From Pestalotiopsis fici W106-1 (Eukaryota > Ascomycota > Sordariomycetes > Amphisphaeriales > Sporocadaceae): DNA of 64,000 nucleotides. The DNA lies in the NCBI RefSeq assembly GCF_000516985.1, contig NW_006917093.1, positions 4,369,874-4,433,873 of the forward strand, read 5' to 3'. This document shows positions 33,666-43,792 of this stretch, piece after piece. Within the stretch, counting starts at the first letter, position 1; each line of letters starts with the position of its first letter. The notes below the pieces were generated by a model. The model had not been told where the DNA came from, did not search any database, and worked only from the letters and a program-made list of their open reading frames with translations. The position numbers were made by a program, and so were the translations under genes.

Positions 33666-34589
33666 ATGCCGTGGTGGGGAAAAGGTACGGCGGAGGACAA
33701 GCAAGCTCCCCAAGCTGCTTCGTCGGCTCCCGTCACAGGTCAACCAATCGAGCCAGTCGAGTCCAAAAACGTTCCCAAGGAAAGCGCCAACACCTCAAGT
33801 TTCGATCCCAGCCATCTCCCGGAGCGCAAGAAGCTGTCCCGGAATCTTCAGAAGATCGTCGACAAGCACGATCACGATGATTCGTGGTACGATGAACTAG
33901 TTGACGGCTACGTGCCTGATTCGACCGAGTCCAACTGGCGATATGCCGCCTACGCGAACCGTTTGCGCACCATTATGCTCTCTGCGCACCGATATGTTGC
34001 ATATACATCCGACATTGGCGAGTCGTTTCGGCCCGTGGCCCACCCTTGGCTGGTGAGGAGTGCCTATGGTATCTCGTGGACGTATATTCTGGGAGATGTC
34101 AGTTATGAGGGTTACAAGGCATACTGGCAAAATCAGCGCAAGCTCAATCCCGAGCTGGTGCTTAGCGAGCAGCAACTCAAAGCGACAGGCTTGAGCAATG
34201 AACCTCAGGCTGGCGCACTTGTCAGGAAGGAGCCCGGTGTGGTGGCACCTCTAGAAGACTATCGAACTGTTATGCTGCAGCGAGGTATCTTCCAGAGCGT
34301 GGCAAGTATGGGCCTTCCCGCATTCACTATCCACAGCGTGGTCAGGTATTCTGGCCGTGCCTTGAAGAATGTGAAGAATACAAAGTTGAGGACTTGGGGC
34401 CCGATCGGTCTGGGATTGGCCGTTGTACCCACGCTTCCTTATCTTTTCGATCATCCCGTCGAAAACGCGGTCGAGTGGATATTCCACAAAGGATTCTCGC
34501 TTTATGGTGGACAGGCTGCCGTGGGCAATTTGCCGACTACAGGCCGAGAAGAGCAATTGTCAAAGAGACCCAAGGAGAAGGAGCTGTGA
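33666..34589 (+). CDS. MTP18: Mitochondrial fission process protein 1 (MTP18) family
   Basis: This is an integral inner-mitochondrial-membrane protein of the MTFP1/MTP18 family, whose animal member promotes mitochondrial fission. It is a single exon of 307 aa, longer than animal members because of an N-terminal low-complexity extension (about 70 residues) and a C-terminal tail. The family core begins near NWRYAAYANRLRTIMLSAHRY and includes the block SDIGESFRPVAHPWLVRSAYGISWTYILGD, then YRTVMLQRGIFQSVASMGLPAFTIH and a final hydrophobic segment GLAVVPTLPYLFDHPVENAVEW. The start at 33666 (ATGCCGTGGTGGGG) is preferred to the upstream in-frame codon at 33591, because the leader between them has no family similarity that I recognise and the context CACCATG is good. 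Confidence 0.92.
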   Translation: MPWWGKGTAEDKQAPQAASSAPVTGQPIEPVESKNVPKESANTSSFDPSHLPERKKLSRNLQKIVDKHDHDDSWYDELVDGYVPDSTESNWRYAAYANRLRTIMLSAHRYVAYTSDIGESFRPVAHPWLVRSAYGISWTYILGDVSYEGYKAYWQNQRKLNPELVLSEQQLKATGLSNEPQAGALVRKEPGVVAPLEDYRTVMLQRGIFQSVASMGLPAFTIHSVVRYSGRALKNVKNTKLRTWGPIGLGLAVVPTLPYLFDHPVENAVEWIFHKGFSLYGGQAAVGNLPTTGREEQLSKRPKEKEL

Positions 34590-34875
34590 GGTACTACATT
34601 ACTCATCGAGAAAAAGTGGTGAAGAGGGACACGGGCGTTTTTGGAGTTTACTCAGCTCTTCTTTTGAAATACACACGGAGCAAGCGCTACACTAGCGAGT
34701 TAGGGATGTACATGTGTAAAAGAGTAACAAATCTCAAAAGTGTAATTATTTCAAATGCTAAACCATGTGAGCTAGTCGCTGTATCAACGACTAGATCATG
34801 CTCCCGGACGCCTGAAAATGCAATATTGATGTCGCTCTAAAGTTAAAACATCCCATAACTCAAAAATGTCATCCT

Positions 34876-35802
34876 TTACATCTTGATGAGGTCCTCCTGT
34901 GCCGGCCCAACACCTCTGAGCAGAACAACAGTGTTACCGCTCGTTAGGGCTGAACCGACCTTCTCGTTATATTCTAGAACTCGCCCTCCTTCGATATGGA
35001 ATACCCGAAGCTTATCCTTCTCGTCGGCGCTTGAATTGTTTACGTTTTCAACTTGAAGACCCTTTGCTGCCGAGTCGAGCAGACGACCCACAACCCAGTC
35101 TTTGCTAAAGAAGAACTGACCCTTGGGAAACTTGGCTGTAGTCGTCTCGGCTTCGGCCTCAACAAACAGGTAGACTCTCTTCTCAGGAGCAAGTTTGGCG
35201 TCACCCTTGGCAGTCTTTTTGAGTTGGTTCACGGCGACTATTCTCTGACTGGCAGTGCTTGGCTTGGGTTTGGGCAGTGCCCGGGAGGCAGCCTCCTTGC
35301 GCGAGGCGCCCCAAGCCTTGAGTCTAGACAAGGCGGAGCGCGCCTCACGTCCGAAATCGACTTGAGCCGGCCGCGCGCCGATGGGCGTCAGGTTCTTGCA
35401 ATCGTGTTCTTCGCCCAGGCGGTGTTTGAGGCAGTAGTCCCTGTTGCAGCGGTCGCAGTGCACACCAGGGACAAGACTAGTGCCTACGGTTGTCTTGCAG
35501 TCTTGCGCAGCACATGGTTTTTGTTGGACCAAATCGCGCATCCGTTTTCCCTCACCAGCGCTGGGTTTCGCCAGCTCGGCCTCGCGCCGCCGCCGCGCCC
35601 ATTCGCCTGCATTCGCGCATGTATGTGCCGTCTCGGTTCGGTGGTCAAGGCAGAAGGTCCCCTTGCAGGACTGGCAGAAGAAAGGGAGGAAGTCGAGTTG
35701 ATTGCAGTACGAGTACTGACAATGCTTTCCGATCAAGGTGGCATCGGCTGTATCCATCTTGACGTAGGAGGATTCTGTATTGTCGGAGGATGAGGACGCC
35801 AT
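34876..35802 (-). CDS. CUZ1: AN1-type zinc finger protein, CUZ1-like
   Basis: This is a proteasome/Cdc48-associated ubiquitin-like zinc-finger protein of 308 aa in a single exon. Two AN1 fingers are visible. The first runs from about Cys28 to Cys62 (CQYSYCNQ, CQSCKGTFCLDHR, HTC) and the second from about Cys97 to Cys135 (CAAQDC, CDRCNRDYCLKHR, HDC). After an Arg/Lys/Pro linker the C-terminal third (about 210-308) looks like a ubiquitin-like fold, as in yeast Cuz1 (KRVYLFVEAEAE to VLLRGVGPAQEDLIKM). Cuz1 supports handling of ubiquitinated substrates and arsenite tolerance in yeast; the same role is inferred here. Stop and start are unambiguous. It is convergent with MTP18. Confidence 0.9.
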   Translation of the reverse strand: MASSSSDNTESSYVKMDTADATLIGKHCQYSYCNQLDFLPFFCQSCKGTFCLDHRTETAHTCANAGEWARRRREAELAKPSAGEGKRMRDLVQQKPCAAQDCKTTVGTSLVPGVHCDRCNRDYCLKHRLGEEHDCKNLTPIGARPAQVDFGREARSALSRLKAWGASRKEAASRALPKPKPSTASQRIVAVNQLKKTAKGDAKLAPEKRVYLFVEAEAETTTAKFPKGQFFFSKDWVVGRLLDSAAKGLQVENVNNSSADEKDKLRVFHIEGGRVLEYNEKVGSALTSGNTVVLLRGVGPAQEDLIKM

Positions 35803-36371
35803 CTTGGGTGATTGTGAAGGCGACCCCGGGTATATATAGTATGGGTATGTCTATTGATAGAGTGATAATATAATGTCGCTGAGGGAAAGGTAATTGCGTA
35901 AGCCCTGCTGACTGATGGCTATGTTCTGAACACTCCTTCGGTACTTGGTAGATTGGCGGATTCAACTCGACAGTGAATGAGGCGGCTCAGGAGGCAAGGC
36001 TGCGATGATGCGCAAGCTGCTTATGCGAGTTGGCGGAGAAGGGTCTCGAATGATCGCAGAAGCCCCAGGTCAGGTCAAGCGCCTGAGTCACAGGGCCAGG
36101 GGCTGCATTCAGAGCACGAATCGCGGGGTTCAGTGGCGCTACCAGATCGCTAACCTATTCTCGTTCCCGGCCTTTCGGGTGCCCCAATTTAGCGACGTTA
36201 GCGGCCTACTGGCCGCTTGACATGCAATCAATAGAAAATCAATGAGGTCACATGTTTCCGCGTTTCGATGATGCTGCGTGCCTGGCGCTTGTTCGCGTTG
36301 CAGGAGACACGCAAAGCTACTTTCACTGTTTAATTTTCATGCCAAAACAACAAATGTAGTTTGTCGATACA
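35803..36371. promoter_or_regulatory. Divergent promoter between CUZ1-like and RAD4 genes
   Basis: These 569 bp lie between two divergently transcribed single-exon genes. A TATATATAG-type element on the plus strand at about 35831-35839 lies some 30 bp upstream of the CUZ1-like start. No gene is seen. Confidence 0.5.
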
Positions 36372-39300
36372 ATGCCGCCTCATCTACCTCGCAAGAGGCT
36401 ACGCACGCCGTCGCCCGAAGGTGGCAATGGGGCCAAGAAGGCAGGCAAGAGCTCCAAGTCAAGCACACCCAATGGAGTTGTGCCACCGAGGAAATCCACG
36501 GTGTTTGAGGATCTCAATACTAGCGACAAGAAAAGATCTGCCGACAAGACGAAATCTGCATTGCAGAAAATGGTGGACGATGACGACAGTAGCTCACTTA
36601 GCTCACTATCAGACTCTGATGTCGAATTTGAAGACGTACCATCAGCCAAGAGGCAAAAGGTTGATGCGCAATCTGTGAAAGAGTCGGACGATGAAGATGA
36701 CGATGAGGATATTGAGTTCGAGGACGTTCCGAACCATGAACCTCAGCTCGAAGTGGAGCCTGTCATCTCGGGTGATCTAGAACTCACATTGTACCGGAAT
36801 AGTCATGTACCTTTGGCATCTGAGATGTCGAAGAAGGGACCATCGAAGCGCGAAAAGCAAATACGTAATGTTACGCACTGCATTCACGTCCAATATCTTC
36901 TTTGGCATAACGCAACTCGCAACTCTTGGCTCTGTGACCCAGAAGTTCAGGCGACCATGATATCACATCTGACGCCACGACTCTGGGAGGAAGTTGACCG
37001 TTGGCGCACCAATAGTGGACTTGAAAAGGATGACGCTGTGGAGGAAAAAGCAGCGCCAACATCAAAGTCTGGAGCTCGTGGAAAATCGACCACCAAAGGA
37101 AAGACGGCCAGGTCGAGAGGAAAGCAACCAGCTTCCAAGTCTACCAGAGATTGGAGCGATGCTGCTGATCGACTTGAAAATGGTGTCCCCAATATGTCCC
37201 ATGGTGATCCTCTTTTTAGGCTCATGAAGTCTCTATCTGCGTGGTGGAAACAGAGATTCACAACTACAGCGCCAGGACTGCGAAAGAAAGGCTACATGGA
37301 TGTGAGGAGACTAGCCAAGTGGAGGGTTGCATTCGAAGAGGAAGAGCACGACCCTGAAAGGTTTGGTGAGAAAATCCATAATTTGGAAGATTTCAGAACG
37401 CATGCGCGAAAGTGCGAAGGCAGTCGAGATGTGGGTGCGCAACTCTTCACGGCCTTGTTGAGAGGCATTGGTCTCGAAGCTCGAATGGTTGCAAACCTAC
37501 AGTCATTAGGGTTTGGTTGGAGCAAATCCGAGGAGGCAGATGAAGAAAAGGCTGTGGGCGATGCCTCGACTAATGGCACCGCGACTCCTATCAAGACGAA
37601 CGCCAAAAAGTCTCAGGCGGCCGCAAAGACAAGAAAGACGCCAGCGCGTCCCACGAGTCGCCGGACCAGGAAGAACGACAAGGATTCACTCAAAATGGAC
37701 TTGGACGATTCAGACGAATATCTAGAGCCTATTAGTGATGACGATAGTGACGACAATTCCGTTGTCGATGTCACGGCAGATTTCAAAAAGCCCAAAGCCG
37801 CACTCAAGATTTACGACAAAGATCTCGACTTTCCTATCTACTGGACCGAAGTATTGTCTCCTGTTACGAAGAAGTGGCTACCAGTTGATGCTATAGTAAA
37901 GTCCATCGTTGGCACCAATCGAGAACTCGTTGAATCATTGGAGCCTCGCGGTGCCAAAGCAGACAAGGCAAAACAGATCATGGCATATACCGTTGCTCAT
38001 TCCCAGGATGGCACTGCCAAGGATGTCACGGTTCGGTATCTGAGAAAACAACTCTTTCCAGGTCGCACCAAGGGCTCTCGTATGGGAGTCGAGAAGATCC
38101 CCATCTACAACAGACATGGCAAGATCAAGCGCTACGAAAAGTTTGACTGGTTCAAATTTGCCCTCAGCGGATACGTCCGTGGCACACTCAAGTACCCAGT
38201 CACTGAGTTGGATCAATGGGAAGATGCTACAGATTTGAAGCCGGCAGTCCCAGAGAAGAAGGAAGTCAAGGAAGGGGAGGAGACTTTGCAGTACTTCAAG
38301 AGTTCCAAGGAATTTGTTCTTCAAAGGCACCTCAAGCGCGAAGAAGCCCTCCTACCCTCGGCAAAACCAGTCAAGGTCTTCCGCAACAAGGTCAAGGGCG
38401 GTAAAGTTGAGGAGGAGGATGTGTACCTACGCAAGGATGTTGTCGCTGTCAAGTCTGCCGAGACATGGCACAAGCAAGGCCGGGCACCTGTGCTAGGGGC
38501 TGAGCCGTTGAAACATGCTCCCTATCGAGCGGCGACCACGAATAGACGCAGAGAAATCGCGGAAGCTGAAGCCAGGACTGGAGAAAAGGTACTACAACCT
38601 CTCTACAGCGAGGAGCAGACGGACTGGATCATCCCGCCACCGATTGAGAATGGCGTGATTCCGAAGAATGACTATGGCAACATTGATATGTTTGCAGAGC
38701 ACATGTGTCCCGAAGGAGCCATTCATTTGCCTTACCGTGGTGCCGTTCGGGTTTGCAAGCGGCTAGGCATTGACTACGCCGAAGCCGTAGTTGGTTTCGA
38801 GTTTGGGCATCGAATGGCAGTCCCCGTCATTCAAGGAGTGGTAGTGGCCGAGGAACATGAAGACAAGGTGCTCGAAGAGATTGAAAAGGACGAGGCCGAG
38901 CGAAAGAGAAAAGAGGACGAGAAGAGGCGCAAGGCGGCTCTAGGAATGTGGAGAAAACTGCTCATGGGCATGCGCATTGCAGCTAGAATAGAAAAAGAAT
39001 ACGGCCATCTAGAGGACAAACAGACGAAGACCATTGTCGACTTACGGGGAAGCGATGAAGACGATGCAGGAGAAGGTGGATTCATGAAGATGTCCGAACA
39101 CGACGAGGATATGGCGGGAGGGTTCTTGCCAGAAGGTTACGACGAGGAGGAGCCGGGCGATCAACCAAAGCAAACATCAAGTTATTTCTCAGGCGCTCAT
39201 GATGCCGAGGGCGTGGATACCCTTGAAGTCGACCACGGCGATTCGGTCGAGAAACCCAGAGACTTCTCCGGACTTGCCATATCACGGTATCATGAAGGAA

Positions 39301-39518
39301 GCCCAGAAGACAAGGGCGATGAGGAAGAGAACAACGAAGACATGGAGGACGAGGACATCAAGCCACCGAAAAGAGCACAGCGAAAGGTTGCAAAACCTAA
39401 AGCAAAAGCAAAAGCTAAACCTCGGGCCACGAACCGACGACGAACTCGAACAACACAAATCAAATCATCGGAAGACGACGACGACGATGATGATTTTGAG
39501 CTATCTGACTCGGAGTAA
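36372..39518 (+). CDS. RAD4: DNA repair protein Rad4 (XPC homologue)
   Basis: This is the damage-recognition subunit of nucleotide excision repair and works with Rad23. It is a single exon of 1048 aa. The N-terminus is basic with an LPRKRLRTPSPE-type nuclear signal, followed by acidic Ser-rich low complexity. The transglutaminase-homology domain spans roughly 150-520 and includes VGAQLFTALLRGIGLEARMV and YWTEVLSPVTKKWLPVDAI. The beta-hairpin domains BHD1-BHD3 follow from about 560 to 830, recognisable by FKSSKEFVLQRHLKREEAL, YGNIDMFAEHMCPEGA and YAEAVVGFEFGHRMAVPVI. The C-terminus is acidic and Lys-rich, with a terminal DDDDDDFELSDSE tail. The long insert between the two halves of the TGD is normal for Rad4. 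The start is chosen as the first ATG before the nuclear signal. Confidence 0.96.
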   Translation: MPPHLPRKRLRTPSPEGGNGAKKAGKSSKSSTPNGVVPPRKSTVFEDLNTSDKKRSADKTKSALQKMVDDDDSSSLSSLSDSDVEFEDVPSAKRQKVDAQSVKESDDEDDDEDIEFEDVPNHEPQLEVEPVISGDLELTLYRNSHVPLASEMSKKGPSKREKQIRNVTHCIHVQYLLWHNATRNSWLCDPEVQATMISHLTPRLWEEVDRWRTNSGLEKDDAVEEKAAPTSKSGARGKSTTKGKTARSRGKQPASKSTRDWSDAADRLENGVPNMSHGDPLFRLMKSLSAWWKQRFTTTAPGLRKKGYMDVRRLAKWRVAFEEEEHDPERFGEKIHNLEDFRTHARKCEGSRDVGAQLFTALLRGIGLEARMVANLQSLGFGWSKSEEADEEKAVGDASTNGTATPIKTNAKKSQAAAKTRKTPARPTSRRTRKNDKDSLKMDLDDSDEYLEPISDDDSDDNSVVDVTADFKKPKAALKIYDKDLDFPIYWTEVLSPVTKKWLPVDAIVKSIVGTNRELVESLEPRGAKADKAKQIMAYTVAHSQDGTAKDVTVRYLRKQLFPGRTKGSRMGVEKIPIYNRHGKIKRYEKFDWFKFALSGYVRGTLKYPVTELDQWEDATDLKPAVPEKKEVKEGEETLQYFKSSKEFVLQRHLKREEALLPSAKPVKVFRNKVKGGKVEEEDVYLRKDVVAVKSAETWHKQGRAPVLGAEPLKHAPYRAATTNRRREIAEAEARTGEKVLQPLYSEEQTDWIIPPPIENGVIPKNDYGNIDMFAEHMCPEGAIHLPYRGAVRVCKRLGIDYAEAVVGFEFGHRMAVPVIQGVVVAEEHEDKVLEEIEKDEAERKRKEDEKRRKAALGMWRKLLMGMRIAARIEKEYGHLEDKQTKTIVDLRGSDEDDAGEGGFMKMSEHDEDMAGGFLPEGYDEEEPGDQPKQTSSYFSGAHDAEGVDTLEVDHGDSVEKPRDFSGLAISRYHEGSPEDKGDEEENNEDMEDEDIKPPKRAQRKVAKPKAKAKAKPRATNRRRTRTTQIKSSEDDDDDDDFELSDSE

Positions 39519-39723
39519 GGTATATGGGGTTTAGCCTCGGACCCAATTGGATTCATTATCCCTCATCCTCCTGGAAGTTTTCTTTTTCCCATACTTGACT
39601 ATGTGCCCTTGGAGCCAGTCTTACGCGTAGATCCGACTGTAGAAAGTTCGAGTCCAATAAATCAGTCGGATTCCGGGGTACACTAATAGAAAGATCGAAA
39701 TTCCTTAATATCTTGACTTTTCG

Positions 39724-41083
39724 TTAGTTTTCAAACTTGCTCAGAATGTTCCGGAATTCGATTTCACATACTTCCCTAACACTCCCACCGAGGGCTGCCT
39801 GGTAGACTATCTGGTGCAATGTCGCATTCTCTCCGACACCCCATGGCGCTATCAATGCTTGATGCATGGTGGCAAACGTCGTAGCTGTGGCCTCGAGCCA
39901 ACGTTCTGGCCGGAACAAATCCGCGTCGGCTCCCCATATCCTCTTCGAATGCATCAAAGCCGTGTTATTCAGAGCGACCGTGATGCCAGATGGAATGCGA
40001 TGGCCGCCGATGGTTGCACCATCTTCGGGCACCGTATAGAGGGGATTGATCCTGGCCGGGAACAATCGTATCCCTTCTCTTATAACTGCCTGGAGATAGG
40101 ACTTACAACCCTTATCATCTTGTACAGGCGACAAAACAGTGGAGTAGTCTTGTGAGCCATCGATTTCTTCTCGCAGTCTTGCGTAAGTAACAGGAGATGC
40201 AATGATCCTGGTCAGAGTGTTCTGCATAGTGGTTGCCATGTAGTTAATGGTGGCAAGACTAGGTAGGCTGGTTAGTATGTATGCCACAAAGCAGGTACTG
40301 TGTCAGAGCACTGGGCCGTACAGTTGGTTCGCTGGGGCCCGTCGTGTGTTAAGGCCGGCAGCATATTTATTATATATAGCCTCATAGAAATCCAAATCGC
40401 CGAGGTCGGCAACATGTTGGGTTATTTCTTGAGCCATAGACGTGGGGTCCAAGAAATGACAGCGCGTCCCTGAAGAAAGACATGCCTCCTTGATAGTATC
40501 GACGAGGACCCTGCAATGATCTTCCATGCACGCAGCAACTTTGGCGATATCCACGGCCATATGAGCTCCCAGAGACTTGCGTACGTGCTCCTCATCATCC
40601 AGCGACTCGTGCGGGGAAAAGTATGAGATGGAGATATTTTGTGAGACACGCCTAAGAAAGCCACTCTCATGGGCTGAGATGATGGGCGTCAGCCTCTGAA
40701 GTGCTTGAACATCGGTGGTCACGATTCGGCTGGGCCCGGTGCGGACCACATCTCCTAATGTTAGTTTCAGTCAGCCCTATGGTTCCCAGGAACATCCCTT
40801 TGAAGTAGGATTTACCATATTCATAGTATAGCTTCTCCAGCTCAAGCTGACGATTATGGTCGTTTTTGGACCTGCAGAATTGAAAAGTACCCACTGCAGC
40901 CGTAAAAGGGCCTGGGACGTGTCGTAGTCGCCACCATGATCGAGCTAAAAAGGCAATGATAATCACAAATGCGATTTTGAGGGTTATTTTAATAACAGTG
41001 TAGATATGGTCATACAAACATTCAGATTGACAAGTAGAAACGAGGAGACCTGGGTCGTTGCTAAAGCCACCAGCTGAAGCCAT
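39724..41083 (-). CDS. Cytochrome P450-like protein lacking the heme-ligand cysteine
   Basis: Three exons give an intact 411-aa frame: 41083-40816, 40754-40322 and 40258-39724. The last intron is 63 nt, a multiple of three, and carries an in-frame TGA, so it must be spliced to stay open. Family features are an N-terminal membrane anchor, the HVPGPF proline hinge, YGDVVRTGP, an ExxR helix (IREGIRLFP) and FRPERWL. Two things are wrong for a working P450. The heme loop reads APWGVGENATLHQ with no Cys or Arg where FGXGXRXCXG is expected. The protein is also about 100 residues short, mainly between helices F and I, and the AGxDT motif of helix I is not seen. It is either a decaying pseudogene with surviving frame and introns or a non-catalytic P450-like protein. 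Confidence 0.7.
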
Positions 41084-43792
41084 GATCAAACTTGTTGGGC
41101 GGATAAGTGAAAGAATGAGAGCACGAGAGGATTTCGGTTTCGTTCTACGTAGAGAATGGTTTGCAACGAACGAGAGAGCAAGTATGAGCATGACCAACCG
41201 GCTCATTACCTGATTGATTGTCTCGGAAGGGAGATCCTTCCCTGACCTTTCACTATGTCCGAGTGGCCAAGAGAAAAAGCAAGCACTATCCTTGCACTTG
41301 GTCTGAAGGAACCCAGACGAGTTCCAATACCTTGGGTGCGTGCGTGCGTGCGTGCGTGCGGGCAAAGGTGAACATACAGCGCAAGCCCGTTCAGGGACCA
41401 AAAACATGACCTTGTCCCTGCCATACTCCAGAGGTTCGGATTTCTAGAATAGTACTTGAAAGCCGGCCTTGTCCGACCATCTGGTTCCAAGCCACGGTCA
41501 TACACGGTCTTCGCAGCTTGATTTTCGTGGGCAGCACAACGAAGGATAGGCATGTATCACTTCTTCACCGCTATCACAAAGCAGCCATCCCCATGCTAAA
41601 GGATTATTTTCAAGGTGTATCGATTTTTTACTGGCAACCTGGGTTTCCTTGATGTGGCGCAAATCCCCCATTGCACCCCCTCGTGACCGAAAGGCGAATG
41701 AACCGAGACGAATGCGCCCTCGCTATAACACCCCCTTCCTGGAACCTGGCTGGGTGATGTCTACGCTCATTGGCTGCGTGACCCTGCCCGGGAAATTCGG
41801 TCGATCAATGGATGATACTTAGAAGCCGGCCGCTATACCCTCCTGGGACGCCACGGTTCCAGGGGATTGGTACCGATGGGTGACCACTCTGGGACTTGGG
41901 TTACCCGGGGTGAGGGCGAGAGGGCGGGCGCGTCTGGTTGCCTCGAGCGGCTGCGGGTTTACGGGTCGCGGGATAATTCCAGCCTGTAGTAGTCCCGTCG
42001 CGTTTTGGGTCTAAGGTACGATAATCGAGATCAAATCGTGGGATCCTCCATCCGCAAAGGAGATCGGTGGATATCCAACCAGGGCCTTGCAGCTCATTTT
42101 TGGGTCTTGCGCAGGCGGACAAGGGGTAGTTCCAGCTCGCCTATTGCTACGACTACTGTCTGCTGTGCAGGCAACTGATTACGTGGGTAGATCTTTCATA
42201 GATTTGAGAGAATCTCACACCCTCATCACCTCTCCTCTCCTCTCCCCTCCTCAATATGTCGCCCCCAGGATATGCCGGTTGCCTTTTGTGCGACCGCGCA
42301 GCTGATATTTTCTTTCCATCTCGGTACAGTACAAGCATCAAGCATGATTGCGACCGGAAAGAGTACATACTGCACGTACATCATCATGCAGTCAATATAC
42401 AACGGTCTACAGCCCACGGCGTCCAGCCCCTTGCCTGGCAATCACTGCCACATGTCCTGTCGCTTGTCAGGCTGGTGCGACCACGCACAGAAATGGATGG
42501 TGGTCTCGGGCGCTCGCAAGTACACACACCAGAAACCAAATCGAGTTCGGGTGGGCTGAGGTCGCATTTCCTGCCGTGCTCAAATAAAGACTTTTGTCGT
42601 TCGTCCCTGGACCACCCCCTCTTTTCACAGTCTCATGGCAACTTTCCAATCTGAAACTCAGGGGCGCATATTTCACAAAATCTATCCCATGGTACTTATC
42701 TCCAATAGCGACGACTCGACGTCACGGCTGGAATCTCGTGCATGCAGACAGCCGCCGACTCTTGTGATGCCTCGCGCCAACCCGCTTTGATCCGGTATTC
42801 GGAGAAGCTTCAATCTAAGCGTAATCCCAAGCGTCGCGTGCTGGGACCGAAGCACCACATGCCCAGGGTTATGCACAGCCAGCTCAGTTGTCATCCCCAA
42901 AGGCGGCAGTCGAGTCTTGTGCACTGAATCTATAGGGCAATATTGTACACGATATTTTTGAAATGCTCAATGACACGACTCATCAGCATTTGCGACCATT
43001 CTATGCTCGTCTAGGGAAGACGCATCAGAGCGTCACTTTACGAGTTGCCCATGTCTCGGGCCGGGGTAGGGTCAATAAACTCGAGAGCCTTGTCAATGAA
43101 TATCAGTACATTTCCAAAATGTCACCCCAATTTGTATTGCCTATTAAAAAGAGGATAGCTGCCTGAATCACATTGTGTCGATTGGTCAGGATTCAGACAC
43201 TCGCCTCTGCGTCTCCAATTAGACGAGTCATATTTTGTCCTAGATCTTGACAGACTTGACCGCAGAGAAGTCAGATTAGGCACAAAAGGTCTGTCGACTT
43301 GCAATATTACCCTTCATGCACGTACCCGAACACACATGTATGCGCCCAGCTTGACTGCTGTTTGCGGATTAGAACAGATCGAACCAACCAAGATCAGACG
43401 AGGCAGGTAGATTTCCAAGCCAATAATTAAATTAAAGAAGGATATCACTGCAATGATAAAGTGCTGTATAATCCCAAGATTCGCCCATGCACTTGAACCC
43501 TTTGCGACTGTCGCGGAAAGTCGACAGGAGGCCAACTTATGCATAGTAACAAAATAGATGTGTGTGTGAGCACCTCTAGATTGCCCCGGGCCAAGCAGTT
43601 ATATACTTGATTCTGACTGCTGAACTAATGGCATGCCGTGGTCGACCGGAACTATCAGTTGAAGTCATATTCATAAGAATTCTTGCACTGCTTTCAGTCG
43701 CCAAATGTGACTTGATTTTGTTTCATTTTCGTCATACTCATGTCTGAAATATCTCTAGCCCTCTATGTAGGCACATGAGCTATATTCAAAAA
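41084..43792. other. Long intergenic region, no supported gene
   Basis: These 2.7 kb hold the upstream region of the P450-like gene and the 3' end of the unknown gene at 43793. There is a GTGC microsatellite near 41336. A CT-rich tract at about 42218-42252 comes directly before an ATG at 42256 that opens 132 codons without known similarity; I do not call it a gene. Confidence 0.5.
41336..41360. repeat. GTGC microsatellite
   Basis: Six perfect tandem copies of GTGC lie about 250 bp upstream of the P450-like start codon. Confidence 0.95.

Noticed and set aside
39724..40749. Reading the P450-like gene as broken by an in-frame stop at 40303
   Set aside because: A 63-nt intron with GTACGG donor, CTAAC branch and TAG acceptor removes the stop and keeps the frame, so the stop alone is not evidence of a pseudogene; the missing heme Cys is.
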